A stretch of 36,480 nucleotides of DNA from CAZOHN01 sp964579325 (GTDB taxonomy: Bacteria; Pseudomonadota; Alphaproteobacteria; Rhodobacterales; Rhodobacteraceae), in NCBI GenBank assembly GCA_964579325.1, contig CAZOHN010000012.1:1-36480 (forward strand), in the 5' to 3' direction. The first letter of the stretch is position 1. The number at the start of each line of letters is the position of its first letter. A model generated the notes under the pieces. The model saw only the letters and a program-made list of their open reading frames with translations, was not told the origin of the DNA and did no database searches. The position numbers were made by a program, and so were the translations under genes. This document shows, one piece after another, positions 1-7,807 of this stretch.

Positions 1-681
1 GTCCCCGTTGACGATGCGCAGCGCCAGGCCCTCGGCGATCGCGGTCTTGCCGACGCCGGGCTCGCCGATTAGGACCGGGTTGTTCTTGGTGCGACGCGAC
101 AGGACCTGCATCGCTCGGCGGATCTCCTCGTCGCGTCCGATGATCGGGTCGATCTTGCCCTCGCGCGCCGCGTCGGTGAGGTCGCGGGCGTATTTCTTGA
201 GCGCGTCATAGCCCTCCTCCGCACTGGCCGTATCCGCCGTCCGGCCCTTGCGGATGTCGTTTATGGCGGAGTTGATCTTCTGCGCCGTCACCGCGCCGGC
301 ATCGAGCGCGTCCTTGGCCCGGGTCTTGACCAGCGCCAGCGCGGTCAGAAGCCGCTCCACGGGGACGAAGCTGTCACCCGCCTTCTTCGCGACCTGCTCG
401 GCCTCGTCCAGCACGCGGGCGAGGCTGGGGTCGATGTAGACCTGCCCGTCGCCGCCGGTAACTTTCGGCAGCTTCGCAATGGTCTCCTCGACCGCCCGCG
501 TCACCTGTTCGGGTGCGCCGCCGCCGCGCCGGATCAGGTTCGCCGCGAGGCCCTGATCGTCATCCATGAGCGCCTTCAGAAGATGCTCGGGCAGCACGCG
601 CTGGTGGCTTTCCCGCATCGCGATGGTCTGGGCAGCCTGAAGGAAACCGCGCGACCGTTCCGTGAACTTTTCAAGGTTCAT
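1..681 (-). CDS. clpB: ATP-dependent chaperone ClpB, N-terminal part (runs off the left edge)
   Basis: Cytoplasmic Hsp100 disaggregase that works with DnaK to resolubilise aggregated protein. The visible 227 codons start MNLEKFTERSRGFLQAAQ and cover the double Clp N-domain (about residues 1-145), the linker and the beginning of the first AAA+ module. The typical ClpB stretch IDPIIGRDEEIRRAMQVLSRRTKNNP (shown here in two overlapping parts: IDPIIGRDEEIRRAMQ and VLSRRTKNNP) precedes Walker A GEPGVGKT at about residues 206-213. The start at 681 has a good ribosome site (AAAGGAGAG) and matches the ClpB family N-terminus. The second AAA+ module and the middle domain lie outside the window. I looked for a sigma-32 type promoter upstream and found none with correct spacing. 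Confidence 0.97.
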   Translation of the reverse strand, partial: MNLEKFTERSRGFLQAAQTIAMRESHQRVLPEHLLKALMDDDQGLAANLIRRGGGAPEQVTRAVEETIAKLPKVTGGDGQVYIDPSLARVLDEAEQVAKKAGDSFVPVERLLTALALVKTRAKDALDAGAVTAQKINSAINDIRKGRTADTASAEEGYDALKKYARDLTDAAREGKIDPIIGRDEEIRRAMQVLSRRTKNNPVLIGEPGVGKTAIAEGLALRIVNGD

Positions 682-861
682 CGGCTCTCTCCTTTCGATA
701 AGCCCCTGAGGCTCCGCCACCCGCCCCTGCGGCATGGTCCGTCCCCGGTCTCAAGGCTGAGGTGTGATCGGATCCGAGGCATTTCAAGCCGTCGGGATTA
801 GCCTTTTGTTCAGCGCTGTCGGTCATCTTCCGGGCATCACCTGTGCGAAGGAATCCCCGCA

Positions 862-1053
862 ATGGAACCGCTGCCGCGCCTCGGCGCCCTGTCCTACGAT
901 CAACGCACCTGCAGCCTTGAAGGCACCGTCGCCTTTCGCCGCCCCGACGGGTCGGAACGCGAGGTGCGGGCCGCGGTCACGGTGCATCCGCACTGGCCAT
1001 TCGACCGGGTGATGCGCGAACTGATCGGCGCCGCCCACATGCGGGCGGCCTGA
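862..1053 (+). CDS. Small hypothetical protein, 63 aa
   Basis: Function not recognised. The frame opens with ATG preceded by GAAGGAA at a sensible distance and ends just before the convergent hypothetical gene at 1107. The protein starts MEPLPRLGALSYDQRTC, has no signal peptide or membrane segment, and contains a short region that reads like a small beta-rich domain (TVAFRRPDGSEREVRAAVTVHP). It lies between clpB and pyrF, divergent from clpB with about 180 bp between them. The opposite strand is also open here, so coding status rests on the ribosome site and the fit between neighbours rather than on a family match. Confidence 0.55.
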   Translation: MEPLPRLGALSYDQRTCSLEGTVAFRRPDGSEREVRAAVTVHPHWPFDRVMRELIGAAHMRAA

Positions 1054-1106
1054 ACCACGCTGCGCATCCCTTGCGGTCCCCAGCGGGCAACGGGGGATCG
1101 GCGGCC

Positions 1107-1877
1107 CTACCGCCCCCGCGGCACCACCAGCCGCTCGGGCCGCGCCGCCTCGGCTGCCCGGAAGAGCGAGAAGGTCTGGTTGACGTAATTCACCGCCCCC
1201 GAGACATGGTCGAGGTAGCCCCTGACCTCGGCCGTCATCTCCGCCTCGACAAGCTGGACGGGACGCTCGGGCCTCTCCGCCTCGAACTGGATGTAGAACA
1301 GCGGCTCGCCCCGGCTCAGCACGATGTCGCGTTCGGGCTCGTGCCACTCGAAGGCCCACATGATCGGCCGTGGCCAGAGGCTGATCGGGAACCGCCCGCC
1401 GAAGATCGTGCCCGGCAGCCCCTCGCGGCGATAGTGCGCGAAGGGCGCGAGCTGGGTGAGATAGACGGGCTCATCGGCCAGGAAGACATAAGGCAGTTTG
1501 AGCTGGAGCGTTGGCCGCCCCGGAACCCTCCATTCGGCCTCGGCCACAAGCGTCAGGACATCGCCGATCTTGCCCTGTCGCACAGGCGACGCCGTTCCCA
1601 GCCGGTTCACCAGTTGCGCCTTGCCGTCCTTGCCGCGCGCGAACCCTAGCCGCAGATCGAACGGGCATTTCACCACGAAATAGCGGCTTTCCATCTGGAT
1701 CACCGCCGGGCATCGCGCCGCCGACTTGGCGTGCGTGCTGCCCGCCTCTGGCCCCTTCAGCCGCTCGGGTGGATCGTAGAGAACGCCGCCCTTCTCGATA
1801 TCCCGAAGCCACCCGACCACGACCGGCCCCGACTTCGGTCCTTCCTCAGGTCGTCCATAGGTAAACGTGATCTCCAT
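1107..1877 (-). CDS. Conserved-looking hypothetical protein, 256 aa
   Basis: Family not recognised. The start at 1877 (MEITFTYGRPEEGPKSG) is chosen because GAGGGAGGG precedes it; an in-frame ATG 60 bp further upstream has no such site and would add a low-complexity leader. The protein is soluble, with no signal peptide or membrane helix. It is rich in aromatic and Pro residues in its second half (ISLWPRPIMWAFEWHEPE, then LFYIQFEAERPERPVQLVEAE) and ends in a basic tail. A CPF segment (VVKCPFDLRLGF) is the only notable cysteine motif. It is divergent from pyrF with 107 bp between the starts. Coding is well supported by continuous, non-repetitive protein-like sequence over the whole length; function is unknown. 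Confidence 0.8.
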   Translation of the reverse strand: MEITFTYGRPEEGPKSGPVVVGWLRDIEKGGVLYDPPERLKGPEAGSTHAKSAARCPAVIQMESRYFVVKCPFDLRLGFARGKDGKAQLVNRLGTASPVRQGKIGDVLTLVAEAEWRVPGRPTLQLKLPYVFLADEPVYLTQLAPFAHYRREGLPGTIFGGRFPISLWPRPIMWAFEWHEPERDIVLSRGEPLFYIQFEAERPERPVQLVEAEMTAEVRGYLDHVSGAVNYVNQTFSLFRAAEAARPERLVVPRGR

Positions 1878-1984
1878 CGCCGGCCCTCCCTCGATCCAGT
1901 TCCTTGTCGCCGAACATGGTGAACCGCAGGTTGACAACGTCTCGCCCCGCGCCCATCACCGCGCCGCCAGAGGGGAGACATCCG

Positions 1985-2680
1985 ATGTCCGACGACCGCC
2001 TGATCGTGGCCCTCGACGTTCCCGATGCGGTGGCGGCGCTCGCGCTTGCCGACCGGATCGGACCGGACGTCGGTTTCTACAAGATCGGCCTGGGGATGCT
2101 CACCGGAGGCGGTCTTGCTGCTGCGCGCGAGCTCAAGGACGAACACGGCAAGCGCGTCTTCCTCGACATGAAGCTTTTCGACATCGGCGCCACGGTTGAA
2201 GCCGCCGTGCGCGGCCTTGCCCGCTTCGGGCTCGACTTCCTCACCGTTCACGGCGACCCCCAGGTTGTCCGCGCTGCGCGCCAGGGCGCCGGTGATGGCG
2301 GCCTTCGCATCCTCGCCGTCACCGTCCTTACGTCGCTCGACCGCGACGACCTCGACGCCGCCCTGATCCGCCCCGGCACGATCCCCGATATCGTGGCCGA
2401 GCGTGCCGACCGCGCCTTCGAGGCCGGCGCCGACGGGGTCATCGCAAGCCCGCACGAGGCCGGGCTGATCCGCGCCCTTCCCTCTGCCGCCGGAAAGCTG
2501 ATCGTCCCCCCCGGGGTCCGGCCCGCCGATGCCGATGTGAACGACCAGAAGCGCATCGCGTCACCGGCCGATGCGCTGCGTGCCGGCGCCGACCACATCG
2601 TGGTCGGCCGCCCGGTCTGGGCCGCAACCGACCCCCGCGCCGCCGCACACGCAATCCTCGCTGAAATCGCCGCCGTCTGA
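1985..2680 (+). CDS. pyrF: Orotidine 5'-phosphate decarboxylase
   Basis: Catalyses decarboxylation of OMP to UMP, the last step of de novo pyrimidine synthesis, in the cytoplasm. The 231-aa protein has the family's usual length and TIM-barrel layout. MSDDRLIVALDVPDA opens the barrel, the catalytic DxKxxD array is seen as D61-M-K63-L-F-D66, and the phosphate-binding end GVRPADADVNDQKR is followed by ADHIVVGRPV near the C-terminus. The ATG at 1985 follows GAGGGGAG; an upstream in-frame ATG at 1904 would add residues absent from the family. It appears monocistronic, 163 bp before the next gene on the same strand. Confidence 0.97.
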   Translation: MSDDRLIVALDVPDAVAALALADRIGPDVGFYKIGLGMLTGGGLAAARELKDEHGKRVFLDMKLFDIGATVEAAVRGLARFGLDFLTVHGDPQVVRAARQGAGDGGLRILAVTVLTSLDRDDLDAALIRPGTIPDIVAERADRAFEAGADGVIASPHEAGLIRALPSAAGKLIVPPGVRPADADVNDQKRIASPADALRAGADHIVVGRPVWAATDPRAAAHAILAEIAAV

Positions 2681-2843
2681 TCCGCCTCCCACCAGCTCCG
2701 GCCCCAGGTACCCACGAGGATTGCAAGGGTGGCAGACGGCCCCCTCTCCGTCAACGATGCCGCACGACCGCAGGCCCCTGCGCCGATTGCGTCTGCCAAT
2801 CCGCCCTCCTAGGGTCGGACGCGACCCGCCCGGAGGACGCGCA

Positions 2844-4148
2844 ATGAACCTGCACCGCCTGCTCGCCGACCGCACCGCCTCCGGACTCCCGGTCCGTGCC
2901 GGCCTGATCGGAGCGGGGAAGTTCGGCGCCATGTTCCTTTCGCAGGTCCCGTCGACCCCAGGCCTCGAGGTCGCCGCCATCGCGGACCTCGATCCTGCCC
3001 GTGCCGAAGCGCAACTCCGCGCGGTCGGCTGGGGCAAGGATCGTATCGCCACGACGCGGCTCCTCGCTTCCGGGATCGACCTTGTCGCCCTGCCCGAGGT
3101 CGAGGTGGTGATCGAGGCGACCGGCAACCCGATCGCCGGCGCCGCGCACGCCTTTGCTGCGATCGAAGCGGGAAAGCACGTCGTGATGGTCAACGTCGAG
3201 GCCGACGTCCTGTGCGGCCCGGCGCTCGCGGCGCGGGCGCGGGCGGCCGGCCTCGTCTACTCCATGGCCTACGGCGACCAGCCCGCACTGGTGGCCGAGA
3301 TGGTCGATTGGGCGCGTGCCGCAGGTTTCCGGGTCCAGGCCGCCGGCAAGGGAACAAAGTATCTGCCCGCCTATCACGCCGTCACCCCGGATGGCGTCTG
3401 GGCGCATTATGGGCTCACGCCGGACGAGGCACGTGCCGCAGGCATGAACAGCCAGATGTTCAACTCGTTCCTCGACGGCACCAAGTCCGCAATCGAGATG
3501 GCCGCGATCGCCAACGCCTGCGGCCTCGACGCGCCCGAGGACGGCCTCGGCTTCCCACCCTGTGGCGTCGACGACCTTTCCCGTATCCTGCGCCCCGCGT
3601 CGGAGGGCGGAGTCGTGGCTGGACGGGGCGTTGTCGAAGTCGTCTCCTCGCTTGAGCGTGACGGCCGCCCGGTGTTCCGCGACCTGCGCTGGGGGGTCTA
3701 CGTCGTGATCGAGGCGCCGAACGCATATTCCGCAGCCTGCTTCAAGCAGTACGGCCTGCCGACCGACCCCTCGGGGCGGTATTCCGCGATGTACAAGCCC
3801 TTTCACCTGATCGGCATGGAACTGGGCGTCTCGGTCCTGTCGGCGGCCCTGCGTCGCGAACCCACCGGCCAGCCGCGCGCCTTCGCGGCCGATGCGGTGG
3901 CGGTGGCAAAGCGCGACCTCGCGGCGGGTGACACGCTTGACGGCGAAGGTGGCTTCACGGTCTGGGGAAAGTGCATCCCGGCGCGCCGCTCGGTCGAGAT
4001 GGACGCCCTCCCGATCGGCTTCGCCCATGGGCTCCGGGTGCGTCGCCCGGTGCCATCAGGGGCGATTCTCACCTCCGCCGATGTCGAGCCGCGCGGGATC
4101 GACACGGCCTCGCGCCTGCGCGGCGAGACGCTGTCGCTCCTGTCGTGA
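2844..4148 (+). CDS. NAD(P)-dependent homoserine-dehydrogenase-like oxidoreductase with C-terminal SAF domain
   Basis: 434 aa. The N-terminal Rossmann fold is seen in RAGLIGAGKFGAMF (about residues 17-30), followed by the homoserine-dehydrogenase-type segment VEVVIEATGNP and a central catalytic-like region (AAGKGTKYLPAYH, then NSQMFNSFLDGTKS). The last 90 residues form a SAF domain (AVAKRDLAAGDTLDGEGG, later VPSGAILTSADV), the fold shared by sialic acid synthase, FlgA and altronate dehydratase. Proteins of this architecture are oxidoreductases of sugar or polyol derivatives in several alphaproteobacteria, but I cannot name the substrate. The start at 2844 has GGAGGACGCGCA upstream and gives the expected N-terminus; the frame is open further upstream without a comparable site. 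No partner gene is adjacent. Confidence 0.85.
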   Translation: MNLHRLLADRTASGLPVRAGLIGAGKFGAMFLSQVPSTPGLEVAAIADLDPARAEAQLRAVGWGKDRIATTRLLASGIDLVALPEVEVVIEATGNPIAGAAHAFAAIEAGKHVVMVNVEADVLCGPALAARARAAGLVYSMAYGDQPALVAEMVDWARAAGFRVQAAGKGTKYLPAYHAVTPDGVWAHYGLTPDEARAAGMNSQMFNSFLDGTKSAIEMAAIANACGLDAPEDGLGFPPCGVDDLSRILRPASEGGVVAGRGVVEVVSSLERDGRPVFRDLRWGVYVVIEAPNAYSAACFKQYGLPTDPSGRYSAMYKPFHLIGMELGVSVLSAALRREPTGQPRAFAADAVAVAKRDLAAGDTLDGEGGFTVWGKCIPARRSVEMDALPIGFAHGLRVRRPVPSGAILTSADVEPRGIDTASRLRGETLSLLS

Positions 4149-4305
4149 CGTAGGGGCAATTCACCGCATTCGCCGTAAAGTTGCACCATCCTGCACCGGC
4201 TTCGTCACAGCTTCGCCGCTTTTTCCGGTCATCCGTTAACGCGGACTTCAGCGCAGCCTGCGACGCTCGCCGCGGTCCGCGCCAGGTGCCGAAAGGGAGT
4301 GTCAG

Positions 4306-4614
4306 GTGTTCCGACGTCAACTGTCCGCCGCTGCGCTTCTCGCCTTCGCAGCCACCTCGTCGGTCTCGGCCGAGGGACTCGGCACAGCTCCCTCCCGGTC
4401 CTCGAATGTCCATTCGGTCTCGGTTTCGATGACGCTTTTGTCTAAGGGCCTGCCGGCCACGCTTGTCCTCGGCTGCGCCGCGCCGACCCTGACCCTGCTG
4501 GAAATCAGGGCCCGCCTCGGCACACCTTGCAGCCCGGCCCTGTGCCTGGCCGAACCGGCGCCGGCGGGCATCGGCCGCGCTGCCCAATGCACGCCCGCAG
4601 ACGGGACCAACTGA
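4306..4614 (+). CDS. Small putative secreted protein, 102 aa, GTG start
   Basis: Function not recognised. GTG at 4306 follows AAAGGGAG and gives MFRRQLSAAALLAFAATSSVSA, a textbook Sec signal peptide with an Arg-rich n-region, hydrophobic core and small residues before a likely cleavage site at SVSA-EG. The mature part of about 80 residues contains four cysteines (LGCAAP, TPCSPALC and AQC) that could form two disulfides in the periplasm. The frame ends 70 bp before the convergent nfeD-type gene. The opposite strand is open as well, so coding is supported by the signal peptide and ribosome site only. Confidence 0.45.
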   Translation: MFRRQLSAAALLAFAATSSVSAEGLGTAPSRSSNVHSVSVSMTLLSKGLPATLVLGCAAPTLTLLEIRARLGTPCSPALCLAEPAPAGIGRAAQCTPADGTN

Positions 4615-4684
4615 TCTGACGGCGCCGACCCTACCGTTGGCGTGACGCGCGAACGGCGTTCAGGCGTTGCGCGGCGTCGCCCTG

Positions 4685-4960
4685 TCAGTTCTCGTTGATG
4701 TCCCGGTCCCAAACCTTGATCTGGCCCTTGCGGACACCCGCCAGCCGCCGCACGATCAGCCAGGCAACCAGCGAGACCACCGCGAAGACAAGCGCCATAA
4801 TGGGGAGCGATCCACCCAGAAGGCCGGTCGCGAGCCCGAGGCCCACAAGAACGGCGCCAGCGGCGAAACCGAGGAAGAAGTATCCGGGCGCGAATACCTC
4901 CAGAATCGCAAGCACGAGGCCCCCCGCCGCCCAGACCCACCAGAGCTGCCAGACTTCCAT
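4685..4960 (-). CDS. NfeD-family membrane protein
   Basis: 91-aa protein of the NfeD/YbbK type, the usual partner of SPFH-domain proteins. Two hydrophobic stretches are visible: WWVWAAGGLVLAILEVFAPG and, after the Gly-rich turn FFLGFAAGAVLVGLGL, a long helix LPIMALVFAVVSLVAWLIV. The motif EVFAPGYFFLG is characteristic. The C-terminus ends soon after the membrane part (RKGQIKVWDRDINEN), so the OB-fold domain of longer NfeD proteins is short or missing. Its ATG shares one base with the stop of the upstream SPFH gene (TGATG), so the two are translationally coupled. Confidence 0.9.
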   Translation of the reverse strand: MEVWQLWWVWAAGGLVLAILEVFAPGYFFLGFAAGAVLVGLGLATGLLGGSLPIMALVFAVVSLVAWLIVRRLAGVRKGQIKVWDRDINEN

Positions 4961-5841
4961 CAGCCGCGCCCCTTCAGCATGCCGAAGGCGTTGGCGAAGG
5001 CGTCCAGTGCCGCAGCAGGCACGATCAGCGTCTGTTTGCCCGCGCCCTGGCCCACAGCCGTCAGCGCCTCGACCTGTTTCAGCGCGACCTGGTACTGCGC
5101 CGCCTCAAGGCCATTGCTGGCGATGGCTTCGGCGATTACCCCCGTTGCATAGGCCTCGGCGTCGGCCAGAACCCGGCGCGCCTTCGCTTCTTGTTCGGCG
5201 GCATAGAGTTCAGCGTCGGCGTTAAGCTCGACCGCGCGCTTCTTGCCCTCGGCCTCGGTGACCTGTGCCCGGCGGGCCCGCTCGGCGTTGAGCTGCTGGA
5301 GCATCGCCGCACGGGTCGCGTCATCGAGGTTCACGTCGAGAATTTCAGCCCGCGTCACCTCGACGCCCCAGTCGTCGACCATCGCGGCGACCTGCTCGCG
5401 GACACGCTCGATCAGTTGCGCGCGGTTCGACTGGACCTGGTCGAGTTCCAGCTTGCCGATTTCGCTCCGGACGATGCCCGCGACCGTGGTGGCGATGGCC
5501 GCGTCGACATCGCGGATCCGGTAGACCGTTTTCTCGGGCTCCGTAACCCTATAGAAAACCGAGGTTTCCACCTTGAGCAGCACGTTGTCAGAAGTGATCG
5601 CATCCTGGCTGGCGTTGGGCAGCTGGCGCTCGAGAACGCTGACCTTGTGGGCCACCCGATCAAGGAAGGGGACCACGAAGTTGATGCCCGGGCCGAGGAC
5701 GGCGCGCAGCCGGCCGAAACGTTCGACGACATGCTTCTCGCTCTGCGGGACGATGCGGACGCCGAGGAAGATGCAGATGACGATGAACAGCGCGGCGACC
5801 AGCCAGACTGCGTTGCCGCCGATGAAATCTTCAGGATTCAT
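4960..5841 (-). CDS. SPFH/Band 7 membrane protein (paraslipin, QmcA-like)
   Basis: 293 aa, the normal length for QmcA/HflC-type paraslipins, which scaffold membrane microdomains with an NfeD partner. An N-terminal membrane anchor (NAVWLVAALFIVICIFLGVRI, shown in family-typical position, residues about 10-30) is followed by the SPFH domain with VPQSEKHVVERFGR and GPGINFVVPFLDRV. A charged coiled-coil then runs through ATRAAMLQQLNAERARRA and the Ala/Glu-rich repeat region (ELYAAEQEAKARRVLADAEAYA). The start at 5841 is preceded by GGCAGGGAGTGACGGC. A candidate promoter lies about 30 bp upstream. It forms a two-gene operon with the NfeD gene. Confidence 0.93.
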   Translation of the reverse strand: MNPEDFIGGNAVWLVAALFIVICIFLGVRIVPQSEKHVVERFGRLRAVLGPGINFVVPFLDRVAHKVSVLERQLPNASQDAITSDNVLLKVETSVFYRVTEPEKTVYRIRDVDAAIATTVAGIVRSEIGKLELDQVQSNRAQLIERVREQVAAMVDDWGVEVTRAEILDVNLDDATRAAMLQQLNAERARRAQVTEAEGKKRAVELNADAELYAAEQEAKARRVLADAEAYATGVIAEAIASNGLEAAQYQVALKQVEALTAVGQGAGKQTLIVPAAALDAFANAFGMLKGRG

Positions 5842-5870
5842 GCCGTCACTCCCTGCCCCGCGCGAAGCGC

Positions 5871-5898
5871 ACTATGCCGCTTGCGGCGTGAAACGCAA
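5871..5898 (-). promoter_or_regulatory. Candidate sigma-70 promoter of the SPFH-nfeD pair
   Basis: On the minus strand TTGCGT (5898-5893), a 16-bp spacer and CATAGT (5876-5871) resemble -35 and -10 boxes about 30 bp ahead of the start codon at 5841. The boxes match consensus only in part (4 of 6 each). The rest of the 280-bp gene-free stretch 5842-6121 shows no reading frame or RNA gene that I can support. Confidence 0.25.
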
Positions 5899-6121
5899 AG
5901 TGGGGATAACTGTGGCGGGGATATGGTGACGGAAAGGTAACTCGGGGATCGTTGACCGGTGCCGGAGGCGCGCGGCGGCTCGGGGTCAAGCCCCTGATCC
6001 GGCTCCACTCCGGGCCGGCGCAGGCCGTACACCTCGCGTACAAGACCTGCACACCTTTCGCGTGGTCCGGGGCCTTTCGTCTGGCGGGCGTAGGGTCCCT
6101 CCTGCTGCCAATGCCCGCGGT

Positions 6122-6961
6122 TCAGGCGCGGCCGCTGGCGCCGAGACCGGCAATGACGGCGCGGGCGGCGAACGTCAGCGGGTCCTCGGTCTCGCGCAGG
6201 ATCTCGATCCGATCGAAGCGGGCGAGGTCGGCCTGGACGGCAGTCCGCAGGGCATCGCCAAAGGCCATGCGCAACTCCGTCCCGATGTTGAACTTGGCGA
6301 TGCGGGAGGTCGCGGCGAGGGACGCGCGCTGTTCGGGCGGAACGCCAGAGCCTCCGTGGATCACGAGCGGCACCTCGGTCACCGCCTCGATCGCTTGCAG
6401 GTGCGCGCGGTTGATCCCGGCGCCGGGTCCTCTTTGCAGGTGCAGGTTCCCGACCGACACGGCCATCGCGTCTACCCTCGTTTCCCGGGCGAAGCGCGCG
6501 GCCTCTTCCGGGTCGGTCCCGGCCGATGCCGCACCGCCCGCGTAGCCCACGAAACCGATCTCACCCTCGCAAGAGAGGCCGGCCGCATGGGCAAGTTCGG
6601 CCACCGCTGCGGTTTCGGCGATGTTCTGCGAAAGCGGCAAGCGCGAGCCATCGAACATGAGCGAGGTAAAGCCGGCGTCCAGCGCGGCCCGGCATTCGTC
6701 AAGTGAGGCGCCGTGGTCAAGGTGGGCCACGACCGGCACATCCACGCTTTCCGCCAGCGCCCGGAACATCGCGCCCCAGACCGGCAGCGGCATGTGCGCC
6801 CGCGCCCCCGGCCCCGCCTGCAGAATCACCGGCGCGCGTTCGGCCTGGGCGGCCATCGCATAGGCGCGAGAATCCTCCCAGCCGAGGCAGACGAGGCCGG
6901 GCACCGCATAGCCACCCGTGACCGCCGGCCGCAGCACCTGCGCGAGCGTCGCAAGTGTCAT
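6122..6961 (-). CDS. iolJ: Class II fructose-bisphosphate-type aldolase, IolJ-like
   Basis: 279 aa, ketose-bisphosphate aldolase class II. Zinc and substrate motifs are present: AHLDHGAS (residues about 78-85), EGEIGFVGYAGG (about 132-143), VIHGGSGVP (about 198-206) and KFNIGTELR (about 222-230). In inositol catabolism the family member IolJ splits 2-deoxy-5-keto-gluconate 6-phosphate into DHAP and malonate semialdehyde. The assignment rests on its operon with iolB and iolC; by sequence alone a tagatose/fructose-bisphosphate aldolase is also possible. The ATG at 6961 overlaps the iolB stop in an ATGA junction, which fixes the start; the frame is open further upstream inside iolB. It is the last gene of the operon. 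Confidence 0.85.
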   Translation of the reverse strand: MTLATLAQVLRPAVTGGYAVPGLVCLGWEDSRAYAMAAQAERAPVILQAGPGARAHMPLPVWGAMFRALAESVDVPVVAHLDHGASLDECRAALDAGFTSLMFDGSRLPLSQNIAETAAVAELAHAAGLSCEGEIGFVGYAGGAASAGTDPEEAARFARETRVDAMAVSVGNLHLQRGPGAGINRAHLQAIEAVTEVPLVIHGGSGVPPEQRASLAATSRIAKFNIGTELRMAFGDALRTAVQADLARFDRIEILRETEDPLTFAARAVIAGLGASGRA

Positions 6962-7797
6962 TTGAACTTCGCCACCATGTCCATGATGCCGGGGATCGTG
7001 TGCAGCTGCGCGGCATGGGTGGGCTGGAAGAACTGCTTCAGGCTGCGCTGGCTGAGGCCGCCGAGGATGGTGAAATAGTACATCTCGTAGCCCGGCAGGG
7101 CGCAGCAGGGGTGATAGCCCCGGTCGATGAGCACGGTGGAGCGGTTCATGATGTGGTAGGCGTCGCCCGGTTCGTTGTCGGCGCGCTGGAGCATCTGGAG
7201 GCCCGAGCCGTAGTCGGGGCGGAAGCGGAAGTTGTAGCACTCGTCGTGACGGGTTTCGTCGGGCAGCCTGTCGGTGTCGTGCTTGTGGCTGGGAAATCCC
7301 GACCAGCCGCCCGCGCCGACGGTGAAGAGTTCCGACACCAGTAGCCGCCCGACCCGGTCGTGATAGGCCGCGCCGAGGATGTGCTTGATCTTGCGATGGG
7401 TCTTGGTGTCGTCAGAGCCGTATTGCACCACGTCGAGGTCGGCTGCGCGGACGGCGAACGGGCGCAAAGTCTCGCCGAATTGCGCACCCGAAATGAAGGT
7501 TTCGGTGTCGGTGCGGGCAGTTACTCGGGCGGCGGCGCCAGAGGGGACATAGACGCCTTCGGGCTCGCCGTCCCAGACGTCGACGCCACGGTTGCCAATA
7601 TCGGGATAGGTCTCGCCCGCCGTCTCGACCGTGACCGTCCCGGTCGCGGGGACGACGCAGGACTCATAGCCGGGCACCCGGTAGTCGAAGGTCTCGCCGG
7701 CCTTCAGGCGGACGATGTTGAAGTAGACCAGCGGGACAAGAGGGTGGTCGGCATCGACGATGGGGCGGTTGCCGTTGTCGTGCGGTGCGATGTGCAT
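6958..7797 (-). CDS. iolB: 5-deoxy-glucuronate isomerase
   Basis: 279-aa cupin enzyme converting 5-deoxy-glucuronate to 2-deoxy-5-keto-gluconate in myo-inositol degradation. The tandem beta-barrel is recognisable, with the metal motif SHKHDTDRLPDETRHDE at about residues 168-184 (His, His, Glu ligands) and the family signatures YNFRFRPDYG, MNRSTVLIDRGYHPCCALPG and the end segment YYFTILGG. The N-terminal half ends in the conserved run VVQYGSDDTKTHRKIKH. The start at 7797 (MHIAPHDNG) is set by AAAGGAGCG just upstream. It lies between iolC (11-bp gap) and the aldolase (4-bp overlap). A length of about 270-280 residues is normal for the family. Confidence 0.95.
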   Translation of the reverse strand: MHIAPHDNGNRPIVDADHPLVPLVYFNIVRLKAGETFDYRVPGYESCVVPATGTVTVETAGETYPDIGNRGVDVWDGEPEGVYVPSGAAARVTARTDTETFISGAQFGETLRPFAVRAADLDVVQYGSDDTKTHRKIKHILGAAYHDRVGRLLVSELFTVGAGGWSGFPSHKHDTDRLPDETRHDECYNFRFRPDYGSGLQMLQRADNEPGDAYHIMNRSTVLIDRGYHPCCALPGYEMYYFTILGGLSQRSLKQFFQPTHAAQLHTIPGIMDMVAKFK

Positions 7798-7807
7798 GGC
7801 GCTCCTT

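Noticed and set aside
733..755. CTTGAG...CCAT on the minus strand upstream of clpB, resembling a heat-shock (RpoH) promoter
   Set aside because: The spacer between the boxes is only about 10 bp, too short for an RpoH promoter, and the -10 match is poor.
6084..6118. GCGGGC / GCCCGC inverted repeat downstream of the aldolase gene as a terminator
   Set aside because: Only 6 bp of stem around a 23-nt loop and no T-run on the minus strand; chance occurrence is likely at this GC content.
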